This document shows positions 23,297-36,107 of a stretch of 64,000 bases of DNA, in pieces. The notes under the pieces were generated by a model that searched no databases, was not told the DNA's origin, and saw only the letters and a program-made list of their open reading frames with translations. How positions within the stretch are numbered: position 1 is the first letter of the stretch; each line of letters starts with the position of its first letter. The position numbers were made by a program, and so were the translations under genes. The stretch spans positions 14,949,258 to 15,013,257 of the forward strand of contig CM035169.1 in assembly GCA_020205615.1 (NCBI GenBank), in the 5' to 3' direction. The stretch is from Panax quinquefolius. Lineage: Eukaryota > Streptophyta > Magnoliopsida > Apiales > Araliaceae.

Positions 23297-23909
23297 ATGT
23301 CTAGCAGAAGATCACGGTCAAGGCAATCATCATCAGGGGGAGGTTCAAGGATCACAGATGATCAAATCAACGATCTTGTTACCAAGTTGCAACAGCTCCT
23401 CCCTCAGATTACTCGCGACTCTACCCGCTCTGACAAGGTACCTACCCTATACCACTGCCTATTTCTTCAAATTAATTATATACTTTTTATTTAATCTCTC
23501 ATGCATGCAGATATATCTTTACATACTTAATTCCGTTCTGGTATACAAATGATCATATATAGCACCATCTCTATAAATTTCTAGCTGAGAACCACTGCTT
23601 CTATATAGCCACATAATTTAGTAAGAAACCAAATTAAATTATAATTTAATTTATGAGTATGTTGAAATGTGTGTGTAGCTGAAGCATGAATATTATAGTT
23701 TAATTAGTTTGAAATATATTAATATAGTAATTGTGTACTACGTATTTATGTACGTGCAGGTATCGTCAGCTAGGGTTTTACAGGAGACATGCAACTACAT
23801 AAGAAGCTTGCACAGAGAGGTGGATGACCTAAGTGAGCGGCTGTCGGAGTTATTGGCAAATACAGACACCAACCAAGCAGCCATGATTAGGAGCTTACTT
23901 ATGCAATAG
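23297..23909 (+). CDS. PRE: PRE/ILI1-type atypical HLH transcription regulator
   Basis: Two exons, 23297-23437 and 23760-23909, joined in phase 0 (AAG|gtacct...gtgcag|GTATCG), give 96 residues. Serine/arginine-rich start ([12 protein letters not shown]), then helix 1 ([18 protein letters not shown], about 21-38), loop, and helix 2 ([30 protein letters not shown], about 50-80), ending [10 protein letters not shown]. No basic DNA-binding region precedes the HLH. Length and words match the PACLOBUTRAZOL RESISTANCE (PRE)/ILI1/KIDARI family, small nuclear proteins that promote cell elongation downstream of gibberellin, brassinosteroid and auxin by binding and blocking growth-inhibitory HLH partners such as IBH1 and PAR1. 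One intron at this position also fits the family. Which PRE paralogue it is cannot be decided here. Confidence 0.95.
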
Positions 23910-24100
23910 CTAATTGCTTCATTCCTTAATTCCTAGCTACCTACCTAGTCAATATGCATGAAGCTAAGTACACGTACACTTTTCTTAATTATAATTATTT
24001 CATCTTAAGTTTTCTGTAGTACGGCCTCCCTCTCTACCATCTCTCGCTAGCTCTTTCTAGGGTTTTGTCTACAAAAATGGAATGTATGAATTAATGCTGT

Positions 24101-24106
24101 AATAAA
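24101..24106 (+). terminator. Candidate poly(A) signal of the HLH gene
   Basis: AATAAA, 192 bases after the stop codon, in an AT-rich 3' untranslated region. Confidence 0.45.
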
Positions 24107-24109
24107 ATG

Positions 24110-25720
24110 GGATTTGCCTTCTCATAAAGGCTCCCACTTTGTAATGTATGAAGTAATTAAGCAATTCATCAACATATATATATATATGATGTATGTGTGT
24201 GTGTGTCATATATTTGTGTATAAATTTAGGATTAGTATATATATATATATATACAGCTAGCTTAGCTAGGAGAGGATTTACATACATGAAAATAAGAAAT
24301 ATATAAAAATAAAACTCATGCAAAAATGAGATTATACATGAAGTATTAGCTAGTATAAATTTTCCCAACTTGGTTGTCCTATGAAAGTAGCTAGCTAGTC
24401 GATCTTAATCACTTTGATATCCCCTGATTTCAGTTAAATTTGATGACGAGGTATAAAAATGTACCCTGTCCTTGTGTCTAACCCAACTTGACATTAATTT
24501 CTGCATGTTGATGCATCAACTTCAGAAACTGTTTGGCAACTTTTGCACATTACTATAAGATTAATGTACACCGGAAAGTGTTTGTACCATTAATTGTACG
24601 TATAAATCTTGAGTAGCATATAGAGTATAAATATATATATATACTTTTTTCACTGCATGCGTTAGATGGAAAATGCATATATGTGGGCCAATAGTACATT
24701 ATCATCAAGTTCGTATATATATAAACATTAATTCCTTGAAACAACATCCGAAAAATAATCAAAAAATGAACGACACGTACACCTAATCGCTTAATTAAGC
24801 TTTGGGTCAAATTGAGTTTTAAACATTTGTATTAGTACTTGCAATGTACGTACACGTGATACATGAACTCTCCAAACACAATACTGAATTTTAAAACAAG
24901 TTAAAACTTGGAGCTTTGAAGCTACAATATTTGTTTTAAAATTAAATCTTTTACTAAAATGTATCTTACATTAAATTGTTTTCGATGTGATTTAATTAAC
25001 ATAACACTACTTGAATTAATAACACATTAGCGAATATTACTATTTTTTCTAAGAACGTTACTAGTAAAATAAAATAAATATCCCATCTGATCACAGCAAC
25101 TCGGCCTGTACCAAATAGACAATTAATTAATAGTCGCTAATTGACAACATACAATTGTGCGTGCATGTGTTGGTTTGTTAATTTGAAGCATTTATAAGTA
25201 GACGATTTAGTACATGAATTAAGCATTACTATTTGTATGGGACACTGAAATGTGACTTCTCATTGTGGTACATAGAGAAAGTTTTAGTAGTACATATATT
25301 CGTTGTATAAACAAAAAATAATTTGGACTTTTTCCAAAACTTTCTGAGCAACGTCGAAATCAATCCTAGTACTGATAGATGGGATGTCATGTGATTGAAG
25401 CTAGTGGTCAAGGACTCGGCCCCATAATCCCATTAATGAATAACCAATATCGGTACTAATTAAAAAAAATAAGCAGCTAGAAAATTGATCCATCGACCTT
25501 ATTTAATCCAACGATCTACTTAATTATAAGTTGATTACTGCACAACAATACCAGAATTTTTAAGTGGAATATCGCAGCATGCCCAGAACAAGTTCTTACG
25601 TACCCTCTTTGTATTTAAGAAACAAAAATATATACTCCTATTTAAACATGGGTGTATTTAAGCATCCATCATTTTAAATCCATCGAGATGTCATTCATTA
25701 TATATATATATATATATATA
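24110..25720. other. Intergenic DNA downstream of the HLH gene
   Basis: AT-rich, with short (TA)n and (TG)n runs at 24173-24207 and 24235-24255 and a TA run at 25700-25720. The open frames here translate microsatellite or low-complexity sequence. Nothing else recognised. Confidence 0.6.
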
Positions 25721-26219
25721 GGGGGTAATCATCCATAACATGTAGTATTTGTTATGTATCTTTATAGAGGATACACCATCTATCACATATCATTCGCTAC
25801 TAATAATAGCGAACCCTATTCAGGATAAGAGTTTGACTTTATTAACTAGGGTTTAATGTTTATAAACTAGGATTTAGAATTTATTAACTAGACTTTAGAG
25901 TTCATCAACCAAGGTTTAGAGTTTATTAACCATAATTTGGATGTATTAACCATGATTTAGTGTTTATTAACATCCGGTTAATAAGGTTAATAAACTATAA
26001 ATCCAATTAAAAAATAATTTAATAAACATTAAATCTTTGTTTATAAATACGAAACCCTAATTAATAAAATTAAACCCTTATTCTGATCGACGTCCACTAC
26101 TAATAGTAGCAGAAGTCGTTTTTCAATTTATAATTATGTCGTTCCTTCTTATTTTCAATGGTATAGATAATATATTTTATAAAAATGCATAACAAGCTAC
26201 ATATTATGAATCATTCTCC
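25721..26219. mobile_element. About 0.5-kb MITE with long inverted ends
   Basis: The left end GGGGGTAATCATCCATAACA and the right end in reverse complement GGAGAATGATTCATAATA remain alignable for about 60 bases (TGTAG..TTGTTATG..TTTATA..ATCTATC). The interior has repeated TTTATTAAC..GGTTTA phrases about 23 bases apart. It is flanked by TA repeats, so the target duplication is not readable. No coding capacity. Confidence 0.7.
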
Positions 26220-27702
26220 ATATATATTTATATGATCAAATATCTCGATAAGATCTAACTAGAGTCTAGAAAGGAAACAAAAGCAAAGATATCTTGAACA
26301 TGGAAGCATACCCATTTATATATAGCCATAGGTCTAGTCCCATATGCTAACATATGATATATATTTTTTCGGAATATAGTTGTATTTATCACTGTTAGTT
26401 TTCACTTTTCAGTTTCTGAATAAAAAGTTGTCAAGCCCATGACACTTGAAAACCCTAAGATATGTTTGTTTATAATTATTTTATATAGAATTAGATTATT
26501 TATACTAATTTAATACCTTTAAGCAACTATTTATTATTGAATTAGTCTTAAAATGAAATTGGTGACAATCTCGTGGATTATATTTATGTTTCTAAGGTCA
26601 GTTATTATTAAGAAATATATAATTTTGAGGCAGATGAGATTAAAATTACCTCCTTTTAAGTTATCAAAAGGCCTTAAAAGTAAAAATATAAGTCATAATG
26701 TTTTGTGGTTTAAGAAATCAATATATAAGGATAAAAATAAATTAATAATATATTTAAATAATCAATCTCATTCAATAATTATAATGTGAACAAACATGGC
26801 CTAAAAGCCTAAACGGCTAGGCCTAAAAGCAAATATACGAAAAGGACTTGGAATATCTGGCGTGCGGAATGACCAGATAATTTGTTCTGTTCCTCTCCGT
26901 AAATGAAGGAAACCAAATCATTGGGCTTGCAGAATCTTTTGGTTTTTCTGGCCCACTAATGTTTACGAAAGGGGTTGATGTTGGAATTGGGCCTAGGGGG
27001 AAGCAAACTATTGGATAAAATTATAATTTTATTCAACAGTCCAAGTCCAGACGACTTTATAATAAGACGGTTATATATTTATTATATTATATGGAAAAGA
27101 GTTATAAAGAATTCAATTCATAATTATTTCAAACAAATGATATACTATTTTAAAAATAAAAATAGGAAGATAACCCCTCATAACAATATTTACTTTCAAA
27201 AATATTATGTATTTTTGAAAATTTTCAGTACAATCAACTGGTTAACAACCGTCGTAATATATAATTTTCAGGCATATTTAAATAGATAAATTGATTATAC
27301 CTTTATTACTACATTTTATTGTATATTGTTTAAACATTAAGTTGATAAGAAAAAGTATTATTGTCAAAACATTATCTTCAATTAAATTTATATCTATATA
27401 ACAAAATACAAATAATTTTAAATTTTCCACTTATCCTAATAAATCATCTGCAGGTAGTCCAAAATGTAGGAGATTTGATTTGATATTCTTTAAGATACTT
27501 ATATTAAACAAAAATTAGAATTATTTTGAATTCAACCCAATTTCAACATAAATCCATTTATAATGGAACTCTTTTATACGGACATAAAAATTAGATACAA
27601 AAATTAGACTCGCTTGTATTTAAATTTTAATTATTTATTTTTTTATCTGTAAATATTAAAATATAAATAAATAAAATTTAAATTCATTCCGTCATGTCCA
27701 AT
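26220..27702. other. Intergenic DNA, no gene recognised
   Basis: AT-rich spacer. The open frames at 26553-26789 and 26975-27289 translate into Lys/Ile/Asn-rich low-complexity sequence without domain words. Nothing else seen. Confidence 0.55.
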
Positions 27703-27711
27703 AATTTTTAT

Positions 27712-28804
27712 GGGCAAAAACACCTTTTACTCACTTTGTAATTAAATCAACTTGTAACCAATTGGCCATTGAACTTAAAAAATATGTAATTGAATGGCTT
27801 GTCTTTCTAAAAAGCTGAAAATTAAAATATTAAAAGTCCAAGAGGACGGAAGTCAAATAATTATATACGTGGCATTGAAAAAAAATCAAAATATTATTAT
27901 TTTACATTATGTGGCAATACAAAAAAATCAAAAAAAAAAAATCATTGATTATGTGGCAAAAAATGATTAAAATAATAAAATTAAAATAAATAATAATAAA
28001 TTTTAAAATAATTAATTTTAAAAATAAAATAATTAATTTTAAAAATAAAATAATTAATTTAAAAAATAAAATAATTAATTTTAAAATAAAATAATTAAAA
28101 TAATAAAATGGAATTAATGATTAATAATTAATCATTAACTTGTAAAATGATTATTTCATTTTATTTTAAAATTAATTATTAATCATTCTCGTTAAAAAAT
28201 CATTAACTTGTAAAAAATCATTTTTGCCACATAAAAAAATTCTGTTTTTTGCTTTAAAAAATTCTGTTTTTAAAACAAAAAAACAGATTTTTTTTAACTT
28301 GTAAAATAAAATTTTGTTTTTAAAAATTCCGTTTTAAAACACAAAAGCAAATTTTTTTTAACTTGTAAAATAAAATTGCTTTTAAAAAAATTATGTTTTT
28401 ACAAAATTCTGTTTAAAAATATATATATATTTTTTTTAAAAAAATAGAATTTTTTTTATGATTATTTTAAAATTAATTATTTTATTTTTATTTTTAAATT
28501 AATTATTTTATTTTAAAATGAATTAATTTTATTTATTTAAAATTTATTATTATTTTAATCATTTTTGCCACATAATCAATGATTTTATTTTTGATTTTTT
28601 TTGTATTACCACATAAGAAAATAATAATATTTTAATTTTTTTTTCAATGCCACGTGTGTAATTATTTGACTTTCGTCTAAAAAATTGGACGGAATGGCCT
28701 GAATTTTCAGTTTTTAGAAAGACGATATTCAAATCGTATTTTTTAAAGTTTAATTCTTACAATTCTTCTAATCGAAGAACTACGATATAAATCTGCTTTT
28801 TGCC
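27712..28804. mobile_element. MULE-like element upstream of the kinase gene
   Basis: 1093 bases with inverted ends GGGCAAAAACACC / GGCAAAAAGCAGA, alignable about 180 bases inward (GAATGGCTTGTCTTTCTAAA against GAATATCGTCTTTCTAAA; GTGGCATTGAAAA on both). It has the perfect 9-base duplication AATTTTTAT (27703-27711 and 28805-28813), typical of Mutator-like elements. The interior is AT-rich repeat with internal inverted copies of TTTTAAAATTAATTATT. No transposase, so non-autonomous. Its right end is only 275 bases from the kinase start codon. Confidence 0.9.
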
Positions 28805-29078
28805 AATTTTTATGTCACTTAAAAGAGTTTTTCTTTATAACTAGGCGTTGTGATCTAGTCTAGTAAAAAATTAAAACGCTATCAATTGATACGCGCCACG
28901 GCGCCACCTCAATAATAAGGAAACACAAACGAGGTTGGTCTTGTTGGTTTTGATTTCTATGTTTATTCTGCAATTGTATTCGCGTCTCTCTGTGTAATGC
29001 GCTCTTTTTTCTCTTCTCTCTCCAAACAGTGGAGAAGAAGAGAAACAAATAAGAGGAAGAAGGTGCTTCTTTATAAAC

Positions 29079-32000
29079 ATGGGAAACTGCCTCCAAAGGA
29101 CTAAAAATGTTGACAACATTTCTACCGATTACCCAACTTCAACCCCCGGTAATAATTTTGTTATTTTCTTCTCATAATTTCATTTGCATGTAATTTTACG
29201 TTTCTTTTTTCCCATTTTCATTCGGGTTTGTATTTCTGGTTTGTAGATAAATTTGATGGGCATTTGTCATTCATGTCAAATGTATCTTATGTTATGCAAT
29301 TCCTTTTTATTGAATTAAATATTTGAGCTCGTCCCTCGATTTTTTTCTTGAATTTGTTTGACAAGTTTCATGGCCGTGTCATCATAAAAGGTGGATGACT
29401 TGTGGGTTTGATTGTTTTCAATTATGGAATATCATTTGTCTTACCTTTCAATGTTTTAATTCCTTATTCTTTTACATTTGGGATTTGGGCACCTCTGCAA
29501 AATTCTCATTTGATGTGGCATTGGAGTAAATTGTATGCGGGTTTTTCATGGAGTTTCCCCAGGTTTTGAAAATGGGTTCATGAGGCTTTTCAAGGTTCAG
29601 AGCTACAAGTTTTTGCTGGCTTCTCATGCCATTTTTAACTTCTTCACTTGTTAATATTTCGAGTCACTGGGTTCTTGTTGTTACCACCATTTTAAATTTT
29701 TGGCTTGGTGTAATCTAAAGATTATATTGATTGTAGGTCAGAAAGTTACATTTTTCATTGGGGTTTCACTTTTCAACATCTTGTTCTCAATGTGGGTTAG
29801 TATATTATAGTGTTCAGTAATGTATTACATTGCTCTTAGGGCCTGTTTGGATCCCTGATTGATTTTGGAACGTAAAGTAACGGAGCTTCGAAATGTAATC
29901 GTAATGCGCTAATGGCAATGTGATATTAGGATGCATGCTTTTGCTTCATATTTCGGAATTGTGTAGCATGTAGTATTTCTGCAACTGATGATCTCAGGAG
30001 GAGGAAGAAAAGACATGCCTAGTAGAGTAGTAGTTGCTGATGTTGAAGAGCTATGTGCCACTTGGTATTGTCAATGATTTGCTCTCATCAGAGTGGTGGA
30101 GGCTTTTGGATCTTAGGCTTCTTCAGCGAAGAAAATATATGAGAGTTAAAACACTCGCGCATATGTGTTTTTGTAAGTGTATATCCTGGTTTTTAGTAAG
30201 CACACATTTATATTTAGTGCTTAGGCTTGCTAAGCATTAGGGGACTAATGGCTGAGAATTAAAGGAGAAATCAGAGAGAAGAGACAAAACATAAAGGTCA
30301 AAAAGAGAGAAAGAAAGGAAAAAAAAATACATGACAACTTATCGAAAAGAATAATAACAATAAAAGATAAAGAAAGTAACTACATCATGAATGGTTCCAT
30401 ATAGTAGTAGTGTACTTCACCAGAGTAATTTTTTAGTACCATGGGCAACAGGTGCCTGTGCCTGACATTATTATATAAAAATATTGTGTGAACATTATTT
30501 CTGACGAGACTTCTATCCAATCTGACATGACATTCAGATTACTGATAGTAATAGGCGTTATTGTCATGGCAGAAACTAATTTTTAAAAAATGAGATTGTT
30601 TTAGTTGAATGGCTGGAGTATATTTGAAATGTTTTCTTATTTAGACTAACAAAAACAAATGACTAATTTAGGTCAAAGCAAACTGAATTTCTTGATAGTA
30701 TGCACTTAGGTAAGATCTTTCTCTAATGGGCCTTTTCAGAAGAATGGTTATACCAGGAAAATTATTGTGTATCATGATTGTGCACCTCATGACTACACAA
30801 ATGCTGAGCATCTGTGTGCTATATTCTATATCTGATTGGAAATTTTAACGTTCAGCCACCTGTTTCTGAAGGTAAATATGTTGAAACTCGTATATGTCTA
30901 ACACCTGCATCCATGTCTTCAATAGACGTAGTTTAACCTTGACTCCAATTAGGATTTCAACTTGTTATAAGTGGATTCTTTCATTGTAATCCTGGCCAGC
31001 TACCACATGATACATACTTTTACACTACCTTTCCTCTTTCAGGGGCATCACAAAGTCCGAGCCAAAGTAGCCATCCTTTGCCTACTCCATCTATGCCTCT
31101 ACTGAAATCTAATGAGAAGGATAGAGCTCAAGTTCTGCCTATTCCGAGGTCTGAGAATGAAATATTATCTTCCCCACATTTAAAATCCTTCTCATTTACT
31201 GAGCTCCAAAATGCCACTAGAAACTTTCGGTCCGATAGTCTTCTTGGAGAAGGCGGCTTTGGTTATGTTTACAAGGGATGGCTGGACAAGGAAAAACTTA
31301 CTGCTGCAATGCCTGGATCAGGAATGGTAGTCGCTGTAAAGAAGCTTAAGCCTAAAGGGTTCCAGGGGCATAAGGAGTGGTTGGTGGGTTACTTTCGTAA
31401 TTTACATTTCTCTTCTTCTTACTTCTATGGTTTTTGTCTTGTGTTAATACCTAGTTGGTTGCAGTGTGAAGTAAATTATCTTGGCCAACTTGATCATCCA
31501 AATCTGGTCAAACTTATTGGCTTTTGCTTGGAAGGTGATAATCGGATGCTGGTCTATGAATTCATGCCCAGAGGCTGCTTGGAAGATTATCTGTTTACAA
31601 GTAAGTTGATTGTTTCCCCTAATTATTTTTGTAGAGCATACTCCTTTAATTTCACCACTCAGATATCTTTGCCTGCATATTTTAGGTAACTATATGCTCA
31701 AAATATACAAAAACAAGATTTGTTATTCAAACTTACAAAAATAAAAATAAAAGATTAGTTCTGCAAATCATGCAATATATAAATTTGTGTTTGCTAACTT
31801 CAAATTTCTCTTTTTGCAGGGGGTGGGCGTCCTCTTTCTTGGGAAGTAAGGATTAAAGTTGCTATACAGACTGCTTGCGGTCTCTCTTTTCTGCATGGAT
31901 CTAAACCACAAATTATTTTCCGTGATTTTAAAGCTTCAAATATTCTTTTAGATACGGTATGCTCGATAACAAAAATTACTTTGCATTATTGTGGTGGACT

Positions 32001-34714
32001 CAGCTCGCATCCTCCGTGGGCCTTTCAACTTTGAATTGGCTAACTGACTTATTTACTTGAAAATTGAAGTGATTTACTCTCACCTCATAAATAAACTCAG
32101 AATTTTCTTTTTAACTTTATTCCAGAGTTGACATGTTCATTGCTCAAATAATAGTGCCTGAGCCCCTGCAGATATCACTCTTTGGACTGCTTCATAGCAG
32201 TTCAGCTGTTTATGAATTCAATCAGTATTGCAGCCCTTTCTTATTCTTTTAATCATAAACACAGGAATTTAATGCAAAACTTTCAGACTTTGGATTGGCA
32301 AAAGCTGGTCCAACTGGTGATCTGACCCATGTAACCACTCAAGTCTTTGGTACTCAAGGCTATGCAGCCCCTGAATATGTTTCAACAGGTCTATTCTTCG
32401 CTTACTTTTCCTTCATTTGTTAATACTTCTAAACTTAATATTTCATCTATGTAGCTAGCATTGTGGTGTTGTCTTAATATCTTTCATAGAATGGATCCCA
32501 TAAGTTTATTATTCCGGTCGGTTTTAGTCCTATTTGGAAACAGATTAACTTACATAATAAATGCGATAGGGAGAAACAAAGAAAATAAAGTTTAATAGAT
32601 TTGAAGTTATATATCTATGGGTTATTACCCTTTTTCGGAGAAAATTTTTACAAATTGACTTTTTATAAGTCAGCGTCAAAATCTTTGAATTGATGTCAAT
32701 TAATTCCTTAGCGTGAATAGACGGGAGGAAAGAAAAGGGGGTAGATGATAATGAAATAGGGCGTCGTGTCTGGACAGGGTCGGGCGGTCTCTTGGTCCTC
32801 TGCCGATACTTGTGGATTCAAGACCCTTTTTACATTCTTTCATGAACTGTCTGAGTACTGGTCCAATTACTAATTAAGTAAATAACTCGATAACTCAATA
32901 AGATGATCTTCTTCACGAGGTTGAGTGACGGGAACTGACAAATGACGAGAGGCAAAAAAAAGGACTCGATCTCATCATTTTCGTATGATATGATTCATTT
33001 GGCAAAGTTACTCAATCTTCAATTACACAGAACAAGAAGAGTATATTAGGAAGACTTTCTTAGGGATAAGGTGGCGTTTAGACTTTGGTTAGTGTATCTT
33101 ATTTTGGACACGAGTCCCAAAGATAAAATAGTTATCTAAGATACACTGGAATGAAGACTGAGATTCTATTGAAGTCCTTCCTTTTGAGATTAAACCTTTT
33201 ACAACATTGATTTAGATAAAAATTATAACTAGGAATCAGAAGTTTAAACTTAAAACCCAACTCTAGCTTTACAAAATTCCATTCCGCAAATGGAATTATT
33301 GAAAACTCCTTTTATTCTAGCGTGGACAGGAGAACTCCCTTTGCCCGTCCGGAAGTGAGAGCAAGACAGTCAGTTGCAATCATTCACCGGTTAGACTGGA
33401 GAAAGCCACAATTTTTTATTTTATTTTTTGTTTTAATAGGATCCTAAGTGTGTCATTTGTCTACTAAATGATAAGTGTTGTGAATTTATTAACAGATTAC
33501 TAGGTAAAACTAATTAGTAACCCTTTTTGACTTAATTGAGTATGGTTGTATTTGTGTTGCATCTGTTATAGGGGGATTATCCAGTTATAAGTGCAGCACT
33601 TTGGTGGGGCAACAGGGTAATCTTAGAAAGAGGCATGCCACTGCAGAAAGATTCTAGTCGTAACCTTAATCAGTATATATCACATGACCTGTTGCTTTAC
33701 GTTAGAGCATTTTATGTCACATTTTTGTTATCAGTATTCCACGTTGGTGCTTATCTTTAATTTTCTTTTTTTACCCCCCCCAAAATGGTGCTGTCAGGCC
33801 AAGGGCGTTCCAATGAATACATATCCAAGAAACAGAATCCATGTGATAGCAGTAGCTGTAGTGTAGTCCTAGAGCATTATAGCTAATTTGCTAATGTAAG
33901 CTTTCTAGTAGTACAAATAGTGGAGAGTAGAATCTTGTATTTAGCATATATGTGTATATTAGGGATATACACATGTGCAGTGTAGTCCTAGTGCACGATA
34001 GCTAATTTCTTAGAACATTTAGTGTAGTCGTAGAGGCTAGTGTCATAGCTAGCTAATGTAAACTTCAAGAAAAGAGGTATGCTATATGTTAGGTATATAG
34101 CACATATCTGTATGTTGGGGATGCCAAAATGTACCATTAAATCATTTAAGTAATTGTATTCTATTTCTTTTGATTTCTTTGTTTGAACAGGTCGGCTCAC
34201 TGCCAAGTGTGACGTCTATAGCTTTGGGGTTGTGTTGTTGGAGCTCCTCACTGGAAGACTTGCTGTTGACAAAAGGAGGGTTGGTCCAGAGCAGAAACTG
34301 TTGGATTGGGTAAAGCCCCAGTTGCCTAACAAGAAAAAGTTGTTCCGAATCATGGATTCAAAGTTGGAGGGTCAGTACCCTCGTAAAGGAGCTTTTGTGG
34401 CTGCAAATCTTGCATTGCAGTGTGCTCACAGTGAGCCCAAATATCGCCCTCAAATGTCTGAAGTCGTAAGCATTCTGGAAAAGATCCCAGCTCTGAAACA
34501 TGCGAGTGCACCTTCTGCTATGGATGGAGTTGAAACATCGTTTAGTCCTCCAGGCGATCCCACGCCATGGCATAGCAACCTCTCGTCTATGAAACAAACT
34601 GGTGGAAAATCTCGAAAAACATCAGCACAAGGATCTTCCTCTCAGGGTCATCGTACGGAAACATGGCCAAAAGGGTCTTCATTGCCAGTTCATCATACCC
34701 CCGGGGGACAATGA
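29079..34714 (+). CDS. Receptor-like cytoplasmic kinase, class VII (PBL2/PBL3-like)
   Basis: Six exons: 29079-29148, 31043-31383, 31465-31600, 31820-31956, 32265-32388, 34191-34714; introns are GT-AG and phases agree, giving 443 residues. The N-terminus MGNC fits N-myristoylation at Gly2 and palmitoylation at Cys4, so plasma-membrane attachment is expected. Kinase landmarks: glycine loop GEGGFG (92-97), Lys123 in VAVKK, helix-C Glu139, catalytic FRD-FKASN (216-223), DFG (236-238), APE (263-265). It is an RD kinase, with Phe in place of the usual His/Tyr of the HRD motif. [12 protein letters not shown] before the domain and the [22 protein letters not shown] stretch are classic for RLCK-VII (PBS1-like) kinases, which relay signals from receptor kinases in immunity and development. 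The Ser/Thr/Gly-rich tail is typical. The substrate cannot be told. Confidence 0.93.
29149..31042 (+). other. Intron 1 of the RLCK gene
   Basis: 1894 bases separating the short myristoylation exon (23 codons plus one base) from the kinase. At 29838 the words GGGCCTGTTTGGATCC resemble the start of common plant MITEs, but I find no matching inverted end. The open frame at 30034-30240 has no domain. Otherwise nothing recognised. Confidence 0.6.
32389..34190 (+). other. Intron 5 of the RLCK gene, with unexplained inserted-looking DNA
   Basis: 1802 bases between the exon ending YVSTG and the one beginning RLTAK. Bases 32750-33430 are more GC-rich than surrounding intron and include a short foldback at 33091-33147 (arms AGTGTATCTTA / TAAGATACACT). 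Near the 3' end, GTGTAGTCCTAG..ATAGCTAAT is present three times (33861, 33981 and, diverged, 34021). No coding domain. Confidence 0.6.
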
Positions 34715-36107
34715 ATAGGAGTTTGTTATTAACAAAATTTTAGCTCTAAAATGTAAATCCTATTTATGGGCACTATATATATGTATGGTAATGGTAGTTT
34801 ATTTGTAGGAAGTAGGATTTGTTAAATTATAGTCGCTTGGTTTATAGAAATAGAAATTAGTATTATCTGAGAGAGAACGTCATTTGCATCACAATCATGA
34901 TGATATTCTTAGGCATGAAAGTCATCTATCATTATCGCTAGCATAGCATGGCATGGCATGGCTTCTTGGTAGAAATGTTTGCCCACTTATTGCCACTTGC
35001 CAGCATCTTGCAAGTGTGTACATTTTGACTAACTAATACTCTTTCAATAAAACATATTCCCCCTCTCCCTGTGAAATTAATTTATATAAAAAAAATAGAA
35101 ATCAATATGATTTATTTGATCCACTACAAAGATTATAATTATTGTAAAAGCATAAATTCGACTGCTCGTGAACCAATGGTTTTAGGGCATTCAAACACAA
35201 AATTCATTAACAGCTGCATAAATAATTAGAATTTGGTTTTTATTCAACTGCTCATAGATTTTGTTTTATATTTTAGAAGTTTAAAGCTTATTTCAAAAAA
35301 AATCTTAAATGTATCTTAATTTTTTTAAAATAGCAAAATGATTTAAGCTATTTCTAACAGGATAAAAGTTTTTTTTATTTGGCACCTGCCTTAATTTTCA
35401 TATTAAAAAGAAATAGAAGTCTTCTCAGTATGAGCTACTCCTCCTCCCTTAAGATATGTTATTTTATATATTTTATTTTTCTCTGGTTATTTATAGTTTT
35501 ATATAATCCTACTACAATTTTTTCAAAATTACTCTTTATAAAAAATAAAAATATTACAGATAAAAGAGAGTATTATAAGTATGAAAATTATAAAAATTTA
35601 AAGATATTATAGATAATTAATATTATATTTAATGTTATACAATTATTATTTTAATTCTTGTACACAATTTTAAAACAAAAATATATTAAGGCACGTACGA
35701 ATTATAACATAGATAACACGCATCAAAACGTCGACGGAGAAAGCTCTTTAATCATTTAAAGTGCCTCCGGTCCTGAGTCGAATCTTTTCAAGAAAATGGG
35801 CAAATAATAGCAGAGTAATTGGGAGGTTTTACCAATAGGGAGTTTGTCAACGAGACGAATAGGAAAAAGAGGGAGCATCAGCCAGTGCCTGCTATTATTT
35901 CAGGTTTGATATACATGTTTTTTTTACCTGTCTTGAAAGTTTAGATCATCTTGTTGATTAGAAAATTTAGGTATGGAGGAAGAATTGTTTTAATTGGTTT
36001 TGTGTATTCAGATTGATTACTTCTGAGAGATGCTTAGTTTTTAGGGTAATTGCAGATTTTGGGTTTTGTTCGAGTATTTGGAACGTTACAGCTGATCATT
36101 CAAGAAA
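34715..36107. other. Spacer between RLCK and VPS29 genes
   Basis: Holds the kinase 3' untranslated region and the VPS29 promoter/leader. AT-rich; the open frame at 35379-35612 is low-complexity. No mobile element boundaries found. Confidence 0.55.

Noticed and set aside
26553..27289. Two Lys/Asn/Ile-rich plus-strand frames
   Set aside because: Composition matches the AT-rich spacer; no recognisable domain or splice partners.
29838..29870. GGGCCTGTTTGGATCC, resembling a MITE terminus, in kinase intron 1
   Set aside because: No matching inverted end or target duplication could be found within the intron.
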